DNA from: an uncultured Ruminococcus sp.
GTDB lineage: Bacteria; Bacillota; Clostridia; Oscillospirales; Acutalibacteraceae
NCBI GenBank assembly: GCA_902799245.1
Contig: CADBZY010000002.1
Location: forward strand, 1 to 64,000
DNA: 64,000 nt
Reading direction: 5' to 3'
This document shows, piece after piece, positions 8,083-17,225 of the stretch (position 1 is the stretch's first letter; every line of letters begins with the position of its first letter). The notes beneath the pieces were generated by a model that ran no database searches, had not been told where the DNA came from, and saw only the letters and a program-made list of their open reading frames with translations. The position numbers were made by a program, and so were the translations under genes.

Positions 8083-8242
8083 CTCTGGTAGGGTTAGTTC
8101 CCAAAGTGTATGGGTTACTGTCGGATGTTGTTATGATGATACTGTGCGATGGGTTGTGATTGGGCAATGAGTTATAGAAATACAATGGGGTTTCTTCGTT
8201 CTCATTGCTTGTTTTTTTGAATCATTCCGGAAAGGTAGTTTT

Positions 8243-9400
8243 ATGAAAAATTCGTTATCAAATAAAGCATTAATCAAGATCATGGCCATTTTAGTTGCTT
8301 TGGCTGTTGTGGTGAGTGTTTTTGCTGTCGGTATGAGATGGCTGAGCTTGAAATCCAGTGATCATTTATTGGATGAATATGTCGTAACGGACAATATTCT
8401 CACCGAAAGAGAGCATATGCTGGTCGGCTGGTGCCTTGGCAATTCGCTTGACTCCATTACTTACAGAAAGGGAGAAAGTGTTTCCTATTACGAGACCGCA
8501 TGGGGCAATCCTGTAACCACCAAAGATATGATTGACAAAGTCAAGCAATCCGGCTTTAATGCCGTGAGGGTTCCGGTCACATGGAACGACCATATGGATG
8601 AAAATGGCACGGTGGATACGGACTGGCTGGACAGGGTGGAAGAAGTGGTCAGTTATGTCTTGGACAACGACATGATATGTATTCTGAATGTACATCACGA
8701 TACGGGTGAAACCGCTTGGATCAAGGCGGATTACTCCCGCATTGAAGAAAACAAAGACGGTGTTTCTTCGCTTTGGCGTCAGATTGCGGAGCGGTTTCGG
8801 GATTACGACCATAGACTGGTTTTCGAGGGCCTGAACGAAATGCTCAATAACAGTAATCAGTGGACGGATGCGTCTTATGATGATTATATCGCTGTCAATG
8901 AGCTGAACCGCACCTTTGTGGAGACGGTGAGGAATACCGGAGGCAAGAATCAGAACCGTTATCTGATTGTAAACACTTATGCGGCTTCTACTGATTTCAA
9001 AGCGCTTGCCATGTTTGTCATGCCGAATGATACAGTGAAGAACCGGCTCATTGCTGAGGTACACTTTTATTTCAACGATACAAGTTCAACTGACGATATG
9101 CTCAAACGGGTGAAAAGTCGTTTTATTGACAATAATATAAATGTGATTATTGGCGAATTCGGCATGAAGGGCGATCCCTCAAATGAAAATTCTGTTTCGG
9201 AACGCAGATATTACGCCCAGTACTTTGTCACAAAATGCCGGGAAGCCGGTGTCATGGGCTGCTTCTGCTGGGACGATGGGGGTACCTTTTCGGACGCGCA
9301 GAGCATCAATAACTATGCTATGCTCGACAGAACGAACTGTCAATGGTACGATCAGAGGCTTGTTGACACTATAATGAGCAGTGCCACAGCCCATCAATAA
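8243..9400 (+). CDS. Membrane-anchored GH5 endoglucanase-type hydrolase
   Basis: The 385-residue protein has an N-terminal signal anchor (residues 10-30) and one GH5 catalytic barrel, with no binding module. Family landmarks are GWCLGNSLD (62-70), the VRVPVTW strand with its conserved Arg, HHD (151-153), acid/base GLNE (Glu199), nucleophile GEFG (Glu305) and the late Trp in CFCWDDGG. The second GH5 in this operon shares the same framework, but its module-bearing C-terminus is absent here. GH5 enzymes cut beta-1,4-glucans and related beta-glycans. As the first gene of an EPS operon it may trim or release the polymer, as BcsZ does in cellulose operons, rather than digest plant cellulose. It begins at ATG after GGAAAGG. 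Confidence 0.88.
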   Translation: MKNSLSNKALIKIMAILVALAVVVSVFAVGMRWLSLKSSDHLLDEYVVTDNILTEREHMLVGWCLGNSLDSITYRKGESVSYYETAWGNPVTTKDMIDKVKQSGFNAVRVPVTWNDHMDENGTVDTDWLDRVEEVVSYVLDNDMICILNVHHDTGETAWIKADYSRIEENKDGVSSLWRQIAERFRDYDHRLVFEGLNEMLNNSNQWTDASYDDYIAVNELNRTFVETVRNTGGKNQNRYLIVNTYAASTDFKALAMFVMPNDTVKNRLIAEVHFYFNDTSSTDDMLKRVKSRFIDNNINVIIGEFGMKGDPSNENSVSERRYYAQYFVTKCREAGVMGCFCWDDGGTFSDAQSINNYAMLDRTNCQWYDQRLVDTIMSSATAHQ

Positions 9401-9491
9401 ATGGAAACATTAACAGAATGTTCTACAAGCAAACACACAGTCGTTTTGGAAAAAAACGATATCATTGAATGGTGATAAGGAGGTCTCTTTT

Positions 9492-9947
9492 GTGAAAATA
9501 TGTTTTATTGCTTCCTCGGGCGGACATCTGGCTGAGATAAACCAATTGAGAGAAATATCGGAAGCATATGATTCATTTTTGGTTACGGAAAGAAATGATT
9601 TTTCCGAGGCGCATATTTGCTCCAAAGTGTATCATGTTTCCAAGCAAAATAGAAAGGAAGCCATGTTTTTGCCTAAGTTTTTGGCTTTGTGGGGCAAATC
9701 TTTCAAGATTTTTATGAAAGAGAAGCCCGACTGCATCATTACCACAGGTGCGCTGATTTGCTATCCCATGTGTCGCATCGCCAAGTTGTTTGGCAAAAAG
9801 GTTGTTTACATTGAGTCTTTTGCCCGCTTCAACACCGGCTCCATGACTGGCAAGTGGATGTACGGTGTCGCGGATTTGTTCATTGTTCAGTCCGAGTATT
9901 TGCTTGATATTTATCCGAAGGCAATTAATTGCGGCTGTATCTTTTGA
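9492..9947 (+). CDS. PssD/Alg14-like glycosyltransferase membrane subunit
   Basis: The 151-residue protein resembles PssD/Cps14F/Alg14. This half of a split GT28-type transferase holds the membrane anchor and acceptor-binding side and recruits its catalytic partner. The opening KICFIASSGGHLAEI is diagnostic, and KKVVYIESFARFNTGSMTG near residue 100 is the usual C-terminal block. Start GTG 9492 has AAGGAGG eight bases upstream; an ATG 27 bases earlier has none. Its partner follows after 63 bases. The pair probably adds the second sugar (galactose or glucose in streptococcal relatives) to a lipid-linked first sugar. The enzyme that makes that first sugar is not in the window. Confidence 0.85.
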   Translation: MKICFIASSGGHLAEINQLREISEAYDSFLVTERNDFSEAHICSKVYHVSKQNRKEAMFLPKFLALWGKSFKIFMKEKPDCIITTGALICYPMCRIAKLFGKKVVYIESFARFNTGSMTGKWMYGVADLFIVQSEYLLDIYPKAINCGCIF

Positions 9948-10010
9948 TTGACGGCCGTATCATTTACGGTTTGATTTTTGTTTTTATATGATATTCAAGG
10001 TGGAGTATTG

Positions 10011-10502
10011 ATGATTTTTGTATCAGTAGGGACCCAGAAATTCCCATTGGATCGTCTTTTTAAGGAGATTGATTCTCTTATAGAGCAGGGTTTGATCAAT
10101 GAACCTGTATTTGCTCAAATCGGCACTTCAAATTATATCCCCCAGCATTATGAATATGTCGACTATATGGAACCTGAGCAATTTGAACAAAAGGTGAAGG
10201 AAAGCGATCTGATTGTTACGCACAGCGGCGTGGGTACCATTGTAGACGCTATCAAAAGGAGAAAGCATGTGGTGGTATATCCCCGTTTGTCAAAGTTTGG
10301 CGAACATGTCGATGACCATCAGCTCGAGATTGCGCAGTCATTTGAAGCTGCCGGACTTGTCGTTTGCTGCGGCGAAAATGATTCGCTCCTGGATAAAATT
10401 GAATTAGCCAGAAAGAAGAAGCACAAGGCTTTTGTTTCCTGCAAAGAAAAGCATATCAGGACGATCCGTAATTTTCTTGAAAATGAGGTTATTCCAAAAT
10501 AA
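10011..10502 (+). CDS. PssE/Alg13-like glycosyltransferase catalytic subunit
   Basis: The 163-residue protein matches PssE/Cps14G/Alg13, the soluble nucleotide-sugar-binding half of the split transferase. MIFVSVGTQKFPLDRL opens the protein. The donor-binding region SDLIVTHSGVGTIVDAI and PRLSKFGEHVDDHQLEIA lie in the middle. ATG 10011 follows GGTGGAG. It should bind PssD at the inner membrane surface and extend the lipid-linked repeat unit. Sizes of both halves are normal for the family, so the enzyme looks complete. Confidence 0.87.
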   Translation: MIFVSVGTQKFPLDRLFKEIDSLIEQGLINEPVFAQIGTSNYIPQHYEYVDYMEPEQFEQKVKESDLIVTHSGVGTIVDAIKRRKHVVVYPRLSKFGEHVDDHQLEIAQSFEAAGLVVCCGENDSLLDKIELARKKKHKAFVSCKEKHIRTIRNFLENEVIPK

Positions 10503-10554
10503 TATGCGAATAATTTCAGCGTAACTTATATGATTGGTCAGGCTGGGGTGTAAC

Positions 10555-11526
10555 ATGATAGACGTAAGTATAATTGTTCCTGTGTATAACGTGCAGGATT
10601 ATTTGCCAAAATGCTTGGACAGCCTTTTGGCTCAGACATATAAAAATATCGAGATTATTGTGGTCAACGATGGTTCTCCCGATGACTCGCAGCGAGTGAT
10701 TGACGAATATGCTGCAAGGGATTCACGCATTGTTGCCGTATCCAAGCCTAACGGAGGTCTTTCGGATGCGCGTAATTTCGGTATGCAATATGCGCAGGGA
10801 GAATATATTGGATTTGTGGACGGAGACGACTATGTCGAACCCGATATGTATGAGAAGATGCTGACAAAAGCCAAACAAGAGGACAGCGATATTGTGGAGT
10901 GTAATTTGTTTCACAATTATTCCGATAAGTTTGATGTGGAAATAGGCAAGGAAATTTACGACAAGCATGAAATGATTCGTGTTGGTCGTTCGGTTGTCTG
11001 GAATAAGATTTACAAAAAGGATTGGCTGTTTAACACCGGTGTGAAGTTTAGCGTGGGAATGATCCATGAGGACGTTGAATTTTTTGTCAAGCTGGTTCCC
11101 TTTATCAATCAAATATCCTATATCAAGGAAGCGGGAATACATTATGTATTCCGCAGCCAATCCATTATGAACAGGCCGACACGTAAAATACTGGACATTT
11201 TCCATGTGTTTGAGCATCTTGTTCAATATTATAAGGATAACGGTTTTTATGACGAGTACAAGCATGATATAGAGTATCTGGCCACCAGGATTTCGCTTTG
11301 CAATACCGTCAAGCGAATTGCCGATATAGAGGGCAGGGAAGAAAGAAAATGGGTGGCAGAGAAAAATTGGGATAATTTAAAACAACTGTTCCCTGATTGG
11401 AAGAAAAATCCTCATTTAAAGGCAGGCAAAAGCAAGAAAGAGCTTTACATGAAAACCATGACGCATGGCCTTTATCTGTTGTATGTCCGACTTTTCTCCA
11501 TTGCGCCTAACGTAAAATATAAGTGA
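10555..11526 (+). CDS. GT2 family glycosyltransferase (1 of 6)
   Basis: This 323-residue GT-A enzyme begins MIDVSIIVPVYNVQDYLPKC, the standard GT2 N-terminus. VVNDGSPDDS binds nucleotide, GLSDARNFGM follows, and GFVDGDDYV carries the metal-binding D-x-D. A helical C-terminal third probably contacts the membrane or acceptor. ATG 10555 follows GGGGTG. It should add one sugar to the lipid-linked EPS unit; the sugar cannot be read from the sequence. Confidence 0.88.
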   Translation: MIDVSIIVPVYNVQDYLPKCLDSLLAQTYKNIEIIVVNDGSPDDSQRVIDEYAARDSRIVAVSKPNGGLSDARNFGMQYAQGEYIGFVDGDDYVEPDMYEKMLTKAKQEDSDIVECNLFHNYSDKFDVEIGKEIYDKHEMIRVGRSVVWNKIYKKDWLFNTGVKFSVGMIHEDVEFFVKLVPFINQISYIKEAGIHYVFRSQSIMNRPTRKILDIFHVFEHLVQYYKDNGFYDEYKHDIEYLATRISLCNTVKRIADIEGREERKWVAEKNWDNLKQLFPDWKKNPHLKAGKSKKELYMKTMTHGLYLLYVRLFSIAPNVKYK

Positions 11527-11559
11527 TAACAATAAATAGCAAAAGAGGATTTTCAGATC

Positions 11560-12558
11560 ATGTTGATTAGTGTCATTGTCCCCGTTTATCAGGCTGAGAC
11601 GACACTCGAAAAGTGTGTGGCGTCATTGACTGCCCTTCCGCCTGACTGTCAAGGGCGTGTGGAAATCATATTGGTAGACGATGGAAGCACCGATGGTTCC
11701 AGAGAGCTGTGTGATGAGATTGCCTCCAAAAACGATTGTGTAAAGGTGATTCATCAGGAAAACGGAGGAGTTGCGCAGGCGAGGAATACAGGAATGAAAA
11801 ACGCCTGCGGAAAATATCTGATGTTTATGGATGCAGATGATCAGTTTATTGCCGATGAATGGCATACCGTGATTTCCTGTGCCGAGAAGGAAATTGACTT
11901 TGCGGCTTTCAGCTATGATTCAATGTTTATGGATGGAAAACTGGTCGAAGAGCCGTTTCCGGAAGAGGTGGACGGTAGTGCGGACGATGAGAGATTCATG
12001 AATGTGCTGCTCGGTACACCGTTGCTTCATACCTGCTGGGGTAAGCTGTTCAAGTCTGATATTGTGAAACTTCACGGACTGTCATTTCCTTCGGGCGTAG
12101 CTGTTGGCGAGGACTACATATTTGTCATGGAGTATTGCAAGTATATTGAAACCCAGACGCTGAAAAATGTTCCGGTGTTGAAATATTTCCAGAATCCGTC
12201 AGGAGCTATGCGCAGTTTCAATTTGCAAAAAAGAATGGACTGTCTGGATATTCTCTGGCGTTACTGTACGAAATATGTTAATGACCCGCAGCGTTGCAAA
12301 TATTGTGATACCATGTGTTTGTATCAGTTTTTTTCCATGCTGACCATCATACGTTCGCTTGTGTCGAGTGTCAAGGGCATGGAGAAGTTCCGATTGACCA
12401 AGCGGCTGTTGCATACGCCTGTTGTGATGGATATTGTGGCACATGCCCCCACCAAAATGCTGGGAGGGTACCGGCGGCTGGAATATATCCTGGTGAAGCA
12501 TCAGTGGACACTGCTCACGGTTTGCTATTTCAGCATTAAGCAGGCACTGATGAAGTAA
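11560..12558 (+). CDS. GT2 family glycosyltransferase (2 of 6)
   Basis: The 332-residue protein opens MLISVIVPVYQAETTLEKCV. It carries LVDDGSTDGS, GVAQARNTGM and MFMDADDQF, where the D-x-D is DAD. WGKLFKSD and VGEDYIFVMEY, usual acceptor-side motifs of polysaccharide GT2s, follow near residues 160-190. It starts 33 bases after the previous gene with AGAGGA upstream. Donor and acceptor are unknown. Confidence 0.87.
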   Translation: MLISVIVPVYQAETTLEKCVASLTALPPDCQGRVEIILVDDGSTDGSRELCDEIASKNDCVKVIHQENGGVAQARNTGMKNACGKYLMFMDADDQFIADEWHTVISCAEKEIDFAAFSYDSMFMDGKLVEEPFPEEVDGSADDERFMNVLLGTPLLHTCWGKLFKSDIVKLHGLSFPSGVAVGEDYIFVMEYCKYIETQTLKNVPVLKYFQNPSGAMRSFNLQKRMDCLDILWRYCTKYVNDPQRCKYCDTMCLYQFFSMLTIIRSLVSSVKGMEKFRLTKRLLHTPVVMDIVAHAPTKMLGGYRRLEYILVKHQWTLLTVCYFSIKQALMK

Positions 12559-12604
12559 GCAAGCCGCAAATCATATATTAACTCTAGGAGGAGCAGATTC
12601 ATTC

Positions 12605-13810
12605 ATGGGGAATCTGAAATTAAAATATGACGTTGACAAGATGTATACGTTCGGATTTATCAGCCTGTTGATAAGACTGTTCTTTAGTTATTCCGATCTT
12701 TTGCAAATTCCCGGAGTAGTGGATATGCTGCTGCTGCTGGTGTTTGTGGCATGTATGCTGCTGGTCTTGATTGACGAAAAGCTCACCGGACTGCAATTTT
12801 TTGCGGTTGTGATAACCGGAGCTGTATGTATTTATTCGTATAATAAAATGGATAATTACTACTTGCTTGCCACTTATTTCTGCATGGTTGCGAGCAAGAA
12901 TATCAATTTGAAATATGTGTTGGGTTGGTCTTATAAAGTAAGAGTTTTTATGCTGACGTTTCATGTGGCGGTTTACATATTCACATTAATTAACAATCCC
13001 AACTCCATTAAATATGTATATCGAGACGGGGTGCTGCGTCACTCGTTCTTTCTGTCTCATGCCAATACGTTTTCGATGTTTTTGATATGGACGATTTTTG
13101 AATATTATTATGTCAATTATGAAAAGCTGACTGTGCGATCTATGATACTTGTCGCGGTCATTAACGCTTCTTTGAATTATTTTACACTGTCAACTACCAA
13201 TACCATTATATCTGTGGTTGTGCTTTTGGTGATTTTGCTCGACAAGCTTCGTCCGAAATGGGAAATGAGGTCGGTCAGAAAGTTTGTCAAATATGCGTTT
13301 GCTATTTTGAGCTTGTTTTTTTGTATGATTACGATCTATTACAGAAAATTCGGCGGTTCTTTGCTGTTGCTGTACAATTCGCTGAACGATTTCTTTACCG
13401 GTCGTCTGATTTACGGCGCATATATGTATGAAAAGTATGGAGCCACCTTTTTCGGACAAACGCTTAAACTGCGTCAGAATGACTATTGGAACGGGTATTG
13501 GTTTAACGGCATTGCCTGTGAAAATGCGTATATATGGCATTTGGTTTCGTTTGGCGTCATATACCTTTTGCTTCTTGCTTTTCTGTTCTTTGCAGTGGCA
13601 GATAAAGTAAGCCGGCAAGATACCATTTTCCTCGGCGTATATATTTTGTACGCTGTTACGGAATTGTATGTGACCAATGCGGTACTTTGCTTCTCTCTGA
13701 TTTTACTTGCACAATACGCGTTTCAACTTGATTATTCGGATAAATTCCAATTGAGGATTCGGATTCGCAAGCTGAAGAAAAAAGCGAAGGAGGATAAACT
13801 TGAATCCTAA
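12605..13810 (+). CDS. Wzy-like polysaccharide polymerase
   Basis: The 401-residue protein is very hydrophobic, with about ten or eleven membrane helices and a strongly basic C-terminal tail (RIRIRKLKKKAKE). A larger loop near residues 255-310 has the aromatic-rich look (GRLIYGAYMYEKYG, YWNGYWFNG) typical of Wzy enzymes. Sequence similarity among Wzy proteins is low, so the call rests on topology and on the flanking transferases and flippase. It would join repeat units on the outer face of the membrane, with length set by the Wzz-like protein encoded at 5363-7561. Its end overlaps the next gene by 11 bases. Confidence 0.75.
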   Translation: MGNLKLKYDVDKMYTFGFISLLIRLFFSYSDLLQIPGVVDMLLLLVFVACMLLVLIDEKLTGLQFFAVVITGAVCIYSYNKMDNYYLLATYFCMVASKNINLKYVLGWSYKVRVFMLTFHVAVYIFTLINNPNSIKYVYRDGVLRHSFFLSHANTFSMFLIWTIFEYYYVNYEKLTVRSMILVAVINASLNYFTLSTTNTIISVVVLLVILLDKLRPKWEMRSVRKFVKYAFAILSLFFCMITIYYRKFGGSLLLLYNSLNDFFTGRLIYGAYMYEKYGATFFGQTLKLRQNDYWNGYWFNGIACENAYIWHLVSFGVIYLLLLAFLFFAVADKVSRQDTIFLGVYILYAVTELYVTNAVLCFSLILLAQYAFQLDYSDKFQLRIRIRKLKKKAKEDKLES

Positions 13811-14903
13811 AATCAGTATTATTATACCTGTGTACAATGTGGCCGGATATCTTGAGAATTGTCTTGACAGCATTCTCGCACAAACCTTTCAGGATTTTGA
13901 CGTGTATATCGTAGATGACGGTTCCACAGACGAAACGCCCGACATCTGTGACCGCTATGCCGCACAGAATGAGAAAATTACGGTGATTCATAAGAAAAAC
14001 GAAGGTGTGTCAATCGCACGCAATGTTGCCATTGAACAGGCTAAAGGAGATTATTTTGTCTTTTTCGACGGCGATGATCATGTGGAACCCGAGTGCCTGG
14101 CAGAGATGTATCAGGCGGCGGTCAGTAAAAATGCTGATTCTGTTATTGCCGGTTATTATTTTGAGAAAAACGGCAAAATTGATGAAGTCTTTTTGCCAAC
14201 TATGGAAAAGGACGTCTATGAAGGCGAGGAAATCATGACAGATTTGATGCCGCGGTTTATCGGTGTTTCGCTGGATGATATCAGGCATTGGATCAAGGGT
14301 GATAAGAAGAATCCGTTCCAAAAGGAAAACAGCGGTCTCTGGCACTCAATGGTGAAAGGTGATCTGATAAGGGATAACAATGTCAGATTCATACCGTGGC
14401 TGCGTGTAGGTGAGGATACCTGCTTTAATGTCGCATATATGAGCTATGCCAAGCGGTGTGTAGTAGTGCATAAATGTTATTATTATCTGGTGGACAGAAG
14501 TACATCCACCATATCAGTATATCGAAAAAGTCCCATGGCGGTGCTGCAAAATAAAATTGATCTTCCGCGTGCCAGAAGGCAGCTCACAGAAGAAATAAAA
14601 GAACGATTGGGCCTTAATATCGAAAATGATTGGTACGGTACCGTCGTCATGTCCTGCTTTCAGCTGGCTATTCTGTTTGGGAGAAGAGACCCGGAGCTTA
14701 AGCTAAAGGAAAGATATCGTGCCTATCGCAGTTATATAGACAATGAGGAAACGCAGAATGCTATTGCCGCAATGAATGTCAAATTTGAGGGGATCAAAGC
14801 AATTCCGTTTTTCCTGTTAAAAAGGAAACATTATTTGTTGATTTTCCTTGCGGCTAGTCTGATTGGCATAGGATCGCATCAGTTGATAGATAAATTTTCA
14901 TAA
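13800..14903 (+). CDS. GT2 family glycosyltransferase (3 of 6)
   Basis: The 367-residue protein starts at TTG 13800 with AAGGAGG seven bases upstream, inside the end of the Wzy-like gene, so the two are translationally coupled. GT2 motifs are ISIIIPVYNVAGYLENC, IVDDGSTDE, GVSIARNVAI and VFFDGDDHV. The acceptor-side block VGEDTCFN lies near residue 205. The last 25 residues are hydrophobic and may dip into the membrane. It should add one sugar of the repeat unit. Confidence 0.87.
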   Translation: MNPKISIIIPVYNVAGYLENCLDSILAQTFQDFDVYIVDDGSTDETPDICDRYAAQNEKITVIHKKNEGVSIARNVAIEQAKGDYFVFFDGDDHVEPECLAEMYQAAVSKNADSVIAGYYFEKNGKIDEVFLPTMEKDVYEGEEIMTDLMPRFIGVSLDDIRHWIKGDKKNPFQKENSGLWHSMVKGDLIRDNNVRFIPWLRVGEDTCFNVAYMSYAKRCVVVHKCYYYLVDRSTSTISVYRKSPMAVLQNKIDLPRARRQLTEEIKERLGLNIENDWYGTVVMSCFQLAILFGRRDPELKLKERYRAYRSYIDNEETQNAIAAMNVKFEGIKAIPFFLLKRKHYLLIFLAASLIGIGSHQLIDKFS

Positions 14904-14951
14904 GCTTGTGCATTTTTGATAATTCAGCGTAAGTGTATGGAGGAAATTTTA

Positions 14952-15935
14952 ATGAATATTAAAATAAGCGTAATAATTCCAATATATAATATGGAAAAGC
15001 TTCTCAATCGCTCGCTGGACAGCGTGATGAACCAATCCTATCAGAATCTTGAGGTGATCATGGTTGACGATGGTTCCACCGACAAGAGCGCTGATATATG
15101 CAAGGAATATGCGGCCAAAGACCCTCGTTTTCTCTATTTTTACGAGGAAAACAGCGGACCATCCGCTGCGCGCAATTTAGGATTGGAAAAGTGTACGGGA
15201 AATTATATTGCATTCCTGGATCCGGATGACTATCTGCATGTCGATATGTATGCTCAAATGCTCAGGGCATTGCAGGAAACTCATGACGGAATGGCAATTT
15301 GTGATTACAGGGTGGTTTACGGTGATGAGCCGTATGACAGCGAACCCGCATACACCCTCCAAATTTTAAACAGACGTCAGGCGCAGACGATCTATTTTGA
15401 AGATACTCACAGTGCAACGGTTGCCACTGTTGTGTGGAACAAGCTGATTCCCGCATCCGTAATGAAGAAATTCAGATTTCCGGACAGCCGTATGGTGGGC
15501 GAGGACGAAAGCGTAATCTATAAGGTACTGTATAGTTTCGGTCAGATCGTCTATGTCAAAGCACCTTATTACAATTATTTCGTTTGTGACGGCAGTATCA
15601 TGAACAGCCGGTTTAATGTGAAACGATTTGATTTGTTTAAAGCGTATGATGAAAGGATTTCATTTTACATAAAGCATAAGGAATATGATTTGTGCAGAAA
15701 GATGTTCTTCCTTTATATACATATGTATTGCAGTTTCGTGGAATTGTCGAAACAAACGGGTGAAGATTACAGCGGCGTTTATAAAAAAATATTCTACAGA
15801 GAACAAAAAAAATACAAAAAATATAAATCTGTTTTGCAGATGAATATGAATGAGAAAATGGAGTTGGATTTATTCAATAGGTATCCGTCTGTGTATCGCA
15901 GATTATGGAAGGTGTTAAATCATAACCACCACTGA
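14952..15935 (+). CDS. GT2 family glycosyltransferase (4 of 6), 3' end in a hairpin element
   Basis: The 327-residue protein begins at ATG 14952 after TGGAGGA. It has ISVIIPIYNMEKLLNRSLD, MVDDGSTDKS, GPSAARNLGL, AFLDPDDYL (the D-x-D region is DPD) and VGEDESVIYK. The final residues NHNHH are encoded by the first hairpin of the palindromic element at 15924-16188, so the natural C-terminus was probably replaced by that insertion. The length is still normal for a GT2, and the catalytic half is untouched. Confidence 0.85.
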   Translation: MNIKISVIIPIYNMEKLLNRSLDSVMNQSYQNLEVIMVDDGSTDKSADICKEYAAKDPRFLYFYEENSGPSAARNLGLEKCTGNYIAFLDPDDYLHVDMYAQMLRALQETHDGMAICDYRVVYGDEPYDSEPAYTLQILNRRQAQTIYFEDTHSATVATVVWNKLIPASVMKKFRFPDSRMVGEDESVIYKVLYSFGQIVYVKAPYYNYFVCDGSIMNSRFNVKRFDLFKAYDERISFYIKHKEYDLCRKMFFLYIHMYCSFVELSKQTGEDYSGVYKKIFYREQKKYKKYKSVLQMNMNEKMELDLFNRYPSVYRRLWKVLNHNHH

Positions 15936-16188
15936 AGTGGTGGTTTGCACAGCCCCTAGAAGGGGCAATTACAGGCTTAACCCCTAAAGGGGCACTGAAA
16001 TAATATCATAGCATTACACGCCCTACCACTGGTAAACCAGTTAATCAAGGCAAAATAAAGCAATTTTATTAAAACTATGAGTTGGTATTTACTTCAAAAT
16101 ATACCCATATCAAAAAAATAGCCTTTATTAAAAATGCTTTAGCTTAACAAAACTCCTGGTAGAACCAGGGGTTTTGTTAAGCTAAAGC
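15924..16188. mobile_element. Palindrome-rich relic resembling IS200/IS605 ends
   Basis: This 265-base block holds no gene but a chain of perfect hairpins. They are a 9-bp stem with TGAA loop (15924-15945), a 6-bp stem (15952-15966), CCCC/GGGG (15981-15992), ACTGG/CCAGT (16028-16041) and a 25-bp stem at the right end (16136-16188). Subterminal imperfect palindromes are how IS200/IS605 transposases recognise single-stranded ends, and small derivatives without transposase are common. It lies inside the EPS operon and supplies the last codons of the gene before it. No tnpA or tnpB is present. The family label is an inference; the hairpins are directly visible. Confidence 0.55.
16136..16188. other. 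25-bp near-perfect hairpin
   Basis: Arms 16136-16160 and 16164-16188 match over 25 positions with a single G-T wobble and a 3-base loop. It is by far the strongest hairpin in the window. No T-run follows, so it is not a classical terminator, though it could stall polymerase or attract an RNase within the EPS message. It lies 58 bases before the GT14 start. A 17-base tandem duplication (GGGACAGTTAT at 16217 and 16234) sits between them. Confidence 0.8.
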
Positions 16189-16245
16189 AATCAAAAAGAA
16201 TAAATGATCTTTGGATGGGACAGTTATTTGGAGGGGACAGTTATA

Positions 16246-17178
16246 ATGAATATAGCCTTTTTAAATCTTTGTCATTGTGATCCCAATGTGGTGGCGAGAG
16301 TGGCGAAAAAGCTCACTGCAAAGGAAAATTTTTACATGTTTATTCACGTTGATCAAAAAAGTGATCAATCAGAATTTGAAACAAAATTGGAGAGTTGCGA
16401 ACGTGTGTTTTTTACAAAGAAAAGATACAATGTTTCGTGGGGCAGCTTTTCCGCAATAAGGGCGACACTGGAATTAATGAAGGAAGCTGTTTCTTCCAAT
16501 GTGTCATTTGACAGATATGTGCTTTTGCAGAATCTGGATTATCCGCTTAAATCCAATACACAAATCGAGGCATTTTTCACCGAATACAGTGACAAAGAAT
16601 TTATCCGTGCTTGTAAAATCGGTCAGTCCAAGGACAGACATTTCCAAGGGAAGTATAAATTATACCATGATTATGAGGATAAATTCTATCGTTCCGATAA
16701 ATCTGTACCAAAGAAGCTGATTCATGGGGTAAAGAAGATTGTCAGAAGTATCCCCAGATTGGCCTTTGATGGCGTGATAAAAGAAGACGGAAAAAAATAT
16801 CCGCTGTACTATGGTGCGGCCCAATGGGCGCTGACAGATGAATGTGTCAGGTATATTTTGGATTTTGCTGACAGTCATCCAGGCTTTAATGCCGAAATGG
16901 AACACATTCAGTTCCCTGATGAAGAATATTTCCACACAATCGTTCATAATTCGGATTTTAAATACAGATGCATCAAGTACGACGAACCCGAAAAAAGATG
17001 GTTGGTAAATTGGCGGAATATCCATTATTTTGAGTATCCGGCAGAAATTACGGTCTTTGAAACCAAAGATTTTGATAAACTAATTCAAAAAGAAGAGCTT
17101 TTTTGCAGAAAAGTCAGAAGCGGCGTTTCTGATGAATTGATGGATCTGATTGATCAGGCGTGCAATGAAAACGGCTAA
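16246..17178 (+). CDS. GT14 core-2/I-branching beta-glycosyltransferase
   Basis: The 310-residue protein resembles the GT14 branching family (beta-1,6-GlcNAc or xylosyl transferases). It opens MNIAFLNLCHCDPN, has FIHVDQKSD near residue 35 and WGSFSAIRATLELM near 65, and has the family block VLLQNLDYPLKSN near 90. A WALTDECVRYIL stretch and the PDEEYFHTIVHNSDF region (about residue 225) are the usual acceptor/catalytic parts. ATG 16246 follows GGAGGGG. It would add a side branch to the EPS, consistent with a branched repeat unit. Confidence 0.82.
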   Translation: MNIAFLNLCHCDPNVVARVAKKLTAKENFYMFIHVDQKSDQSEFETKLESCERVFFTKKRYNVSWGSFSAIRATLELMKEAVSSNVSFDRYVLLQNLDYPLKSNTQIEAFFTEYSDKEFIRACKIGQSKDRHFQGKYKLYHDYEDKFYRSDKSVPKKLIHGVKKIVRSIPRLAFDGVIKEDGKKYPLYYGAAQWALTDECVRYILDFADSHPGFNAEMEHIQFPDEEYFHTIVHNSDFKYRCIKYDEPEKRWLVNWRNIHYFEYPAEITVFETKDFDKLIQKEELFCRKVRSGVSDELMDLIDQACNENG

Positions 17179-17225
17179 AGAGCATTTATTTTATCTTTAT
17201 TTTTTAAAACGAGGAGATGTTTGTT

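Noticed and set aside
7945-8242. c-di-GMP or other known riboswitch before the EPS operon
   Set aside because: The conserved cores of GEMM-type and other common classes are not visible.
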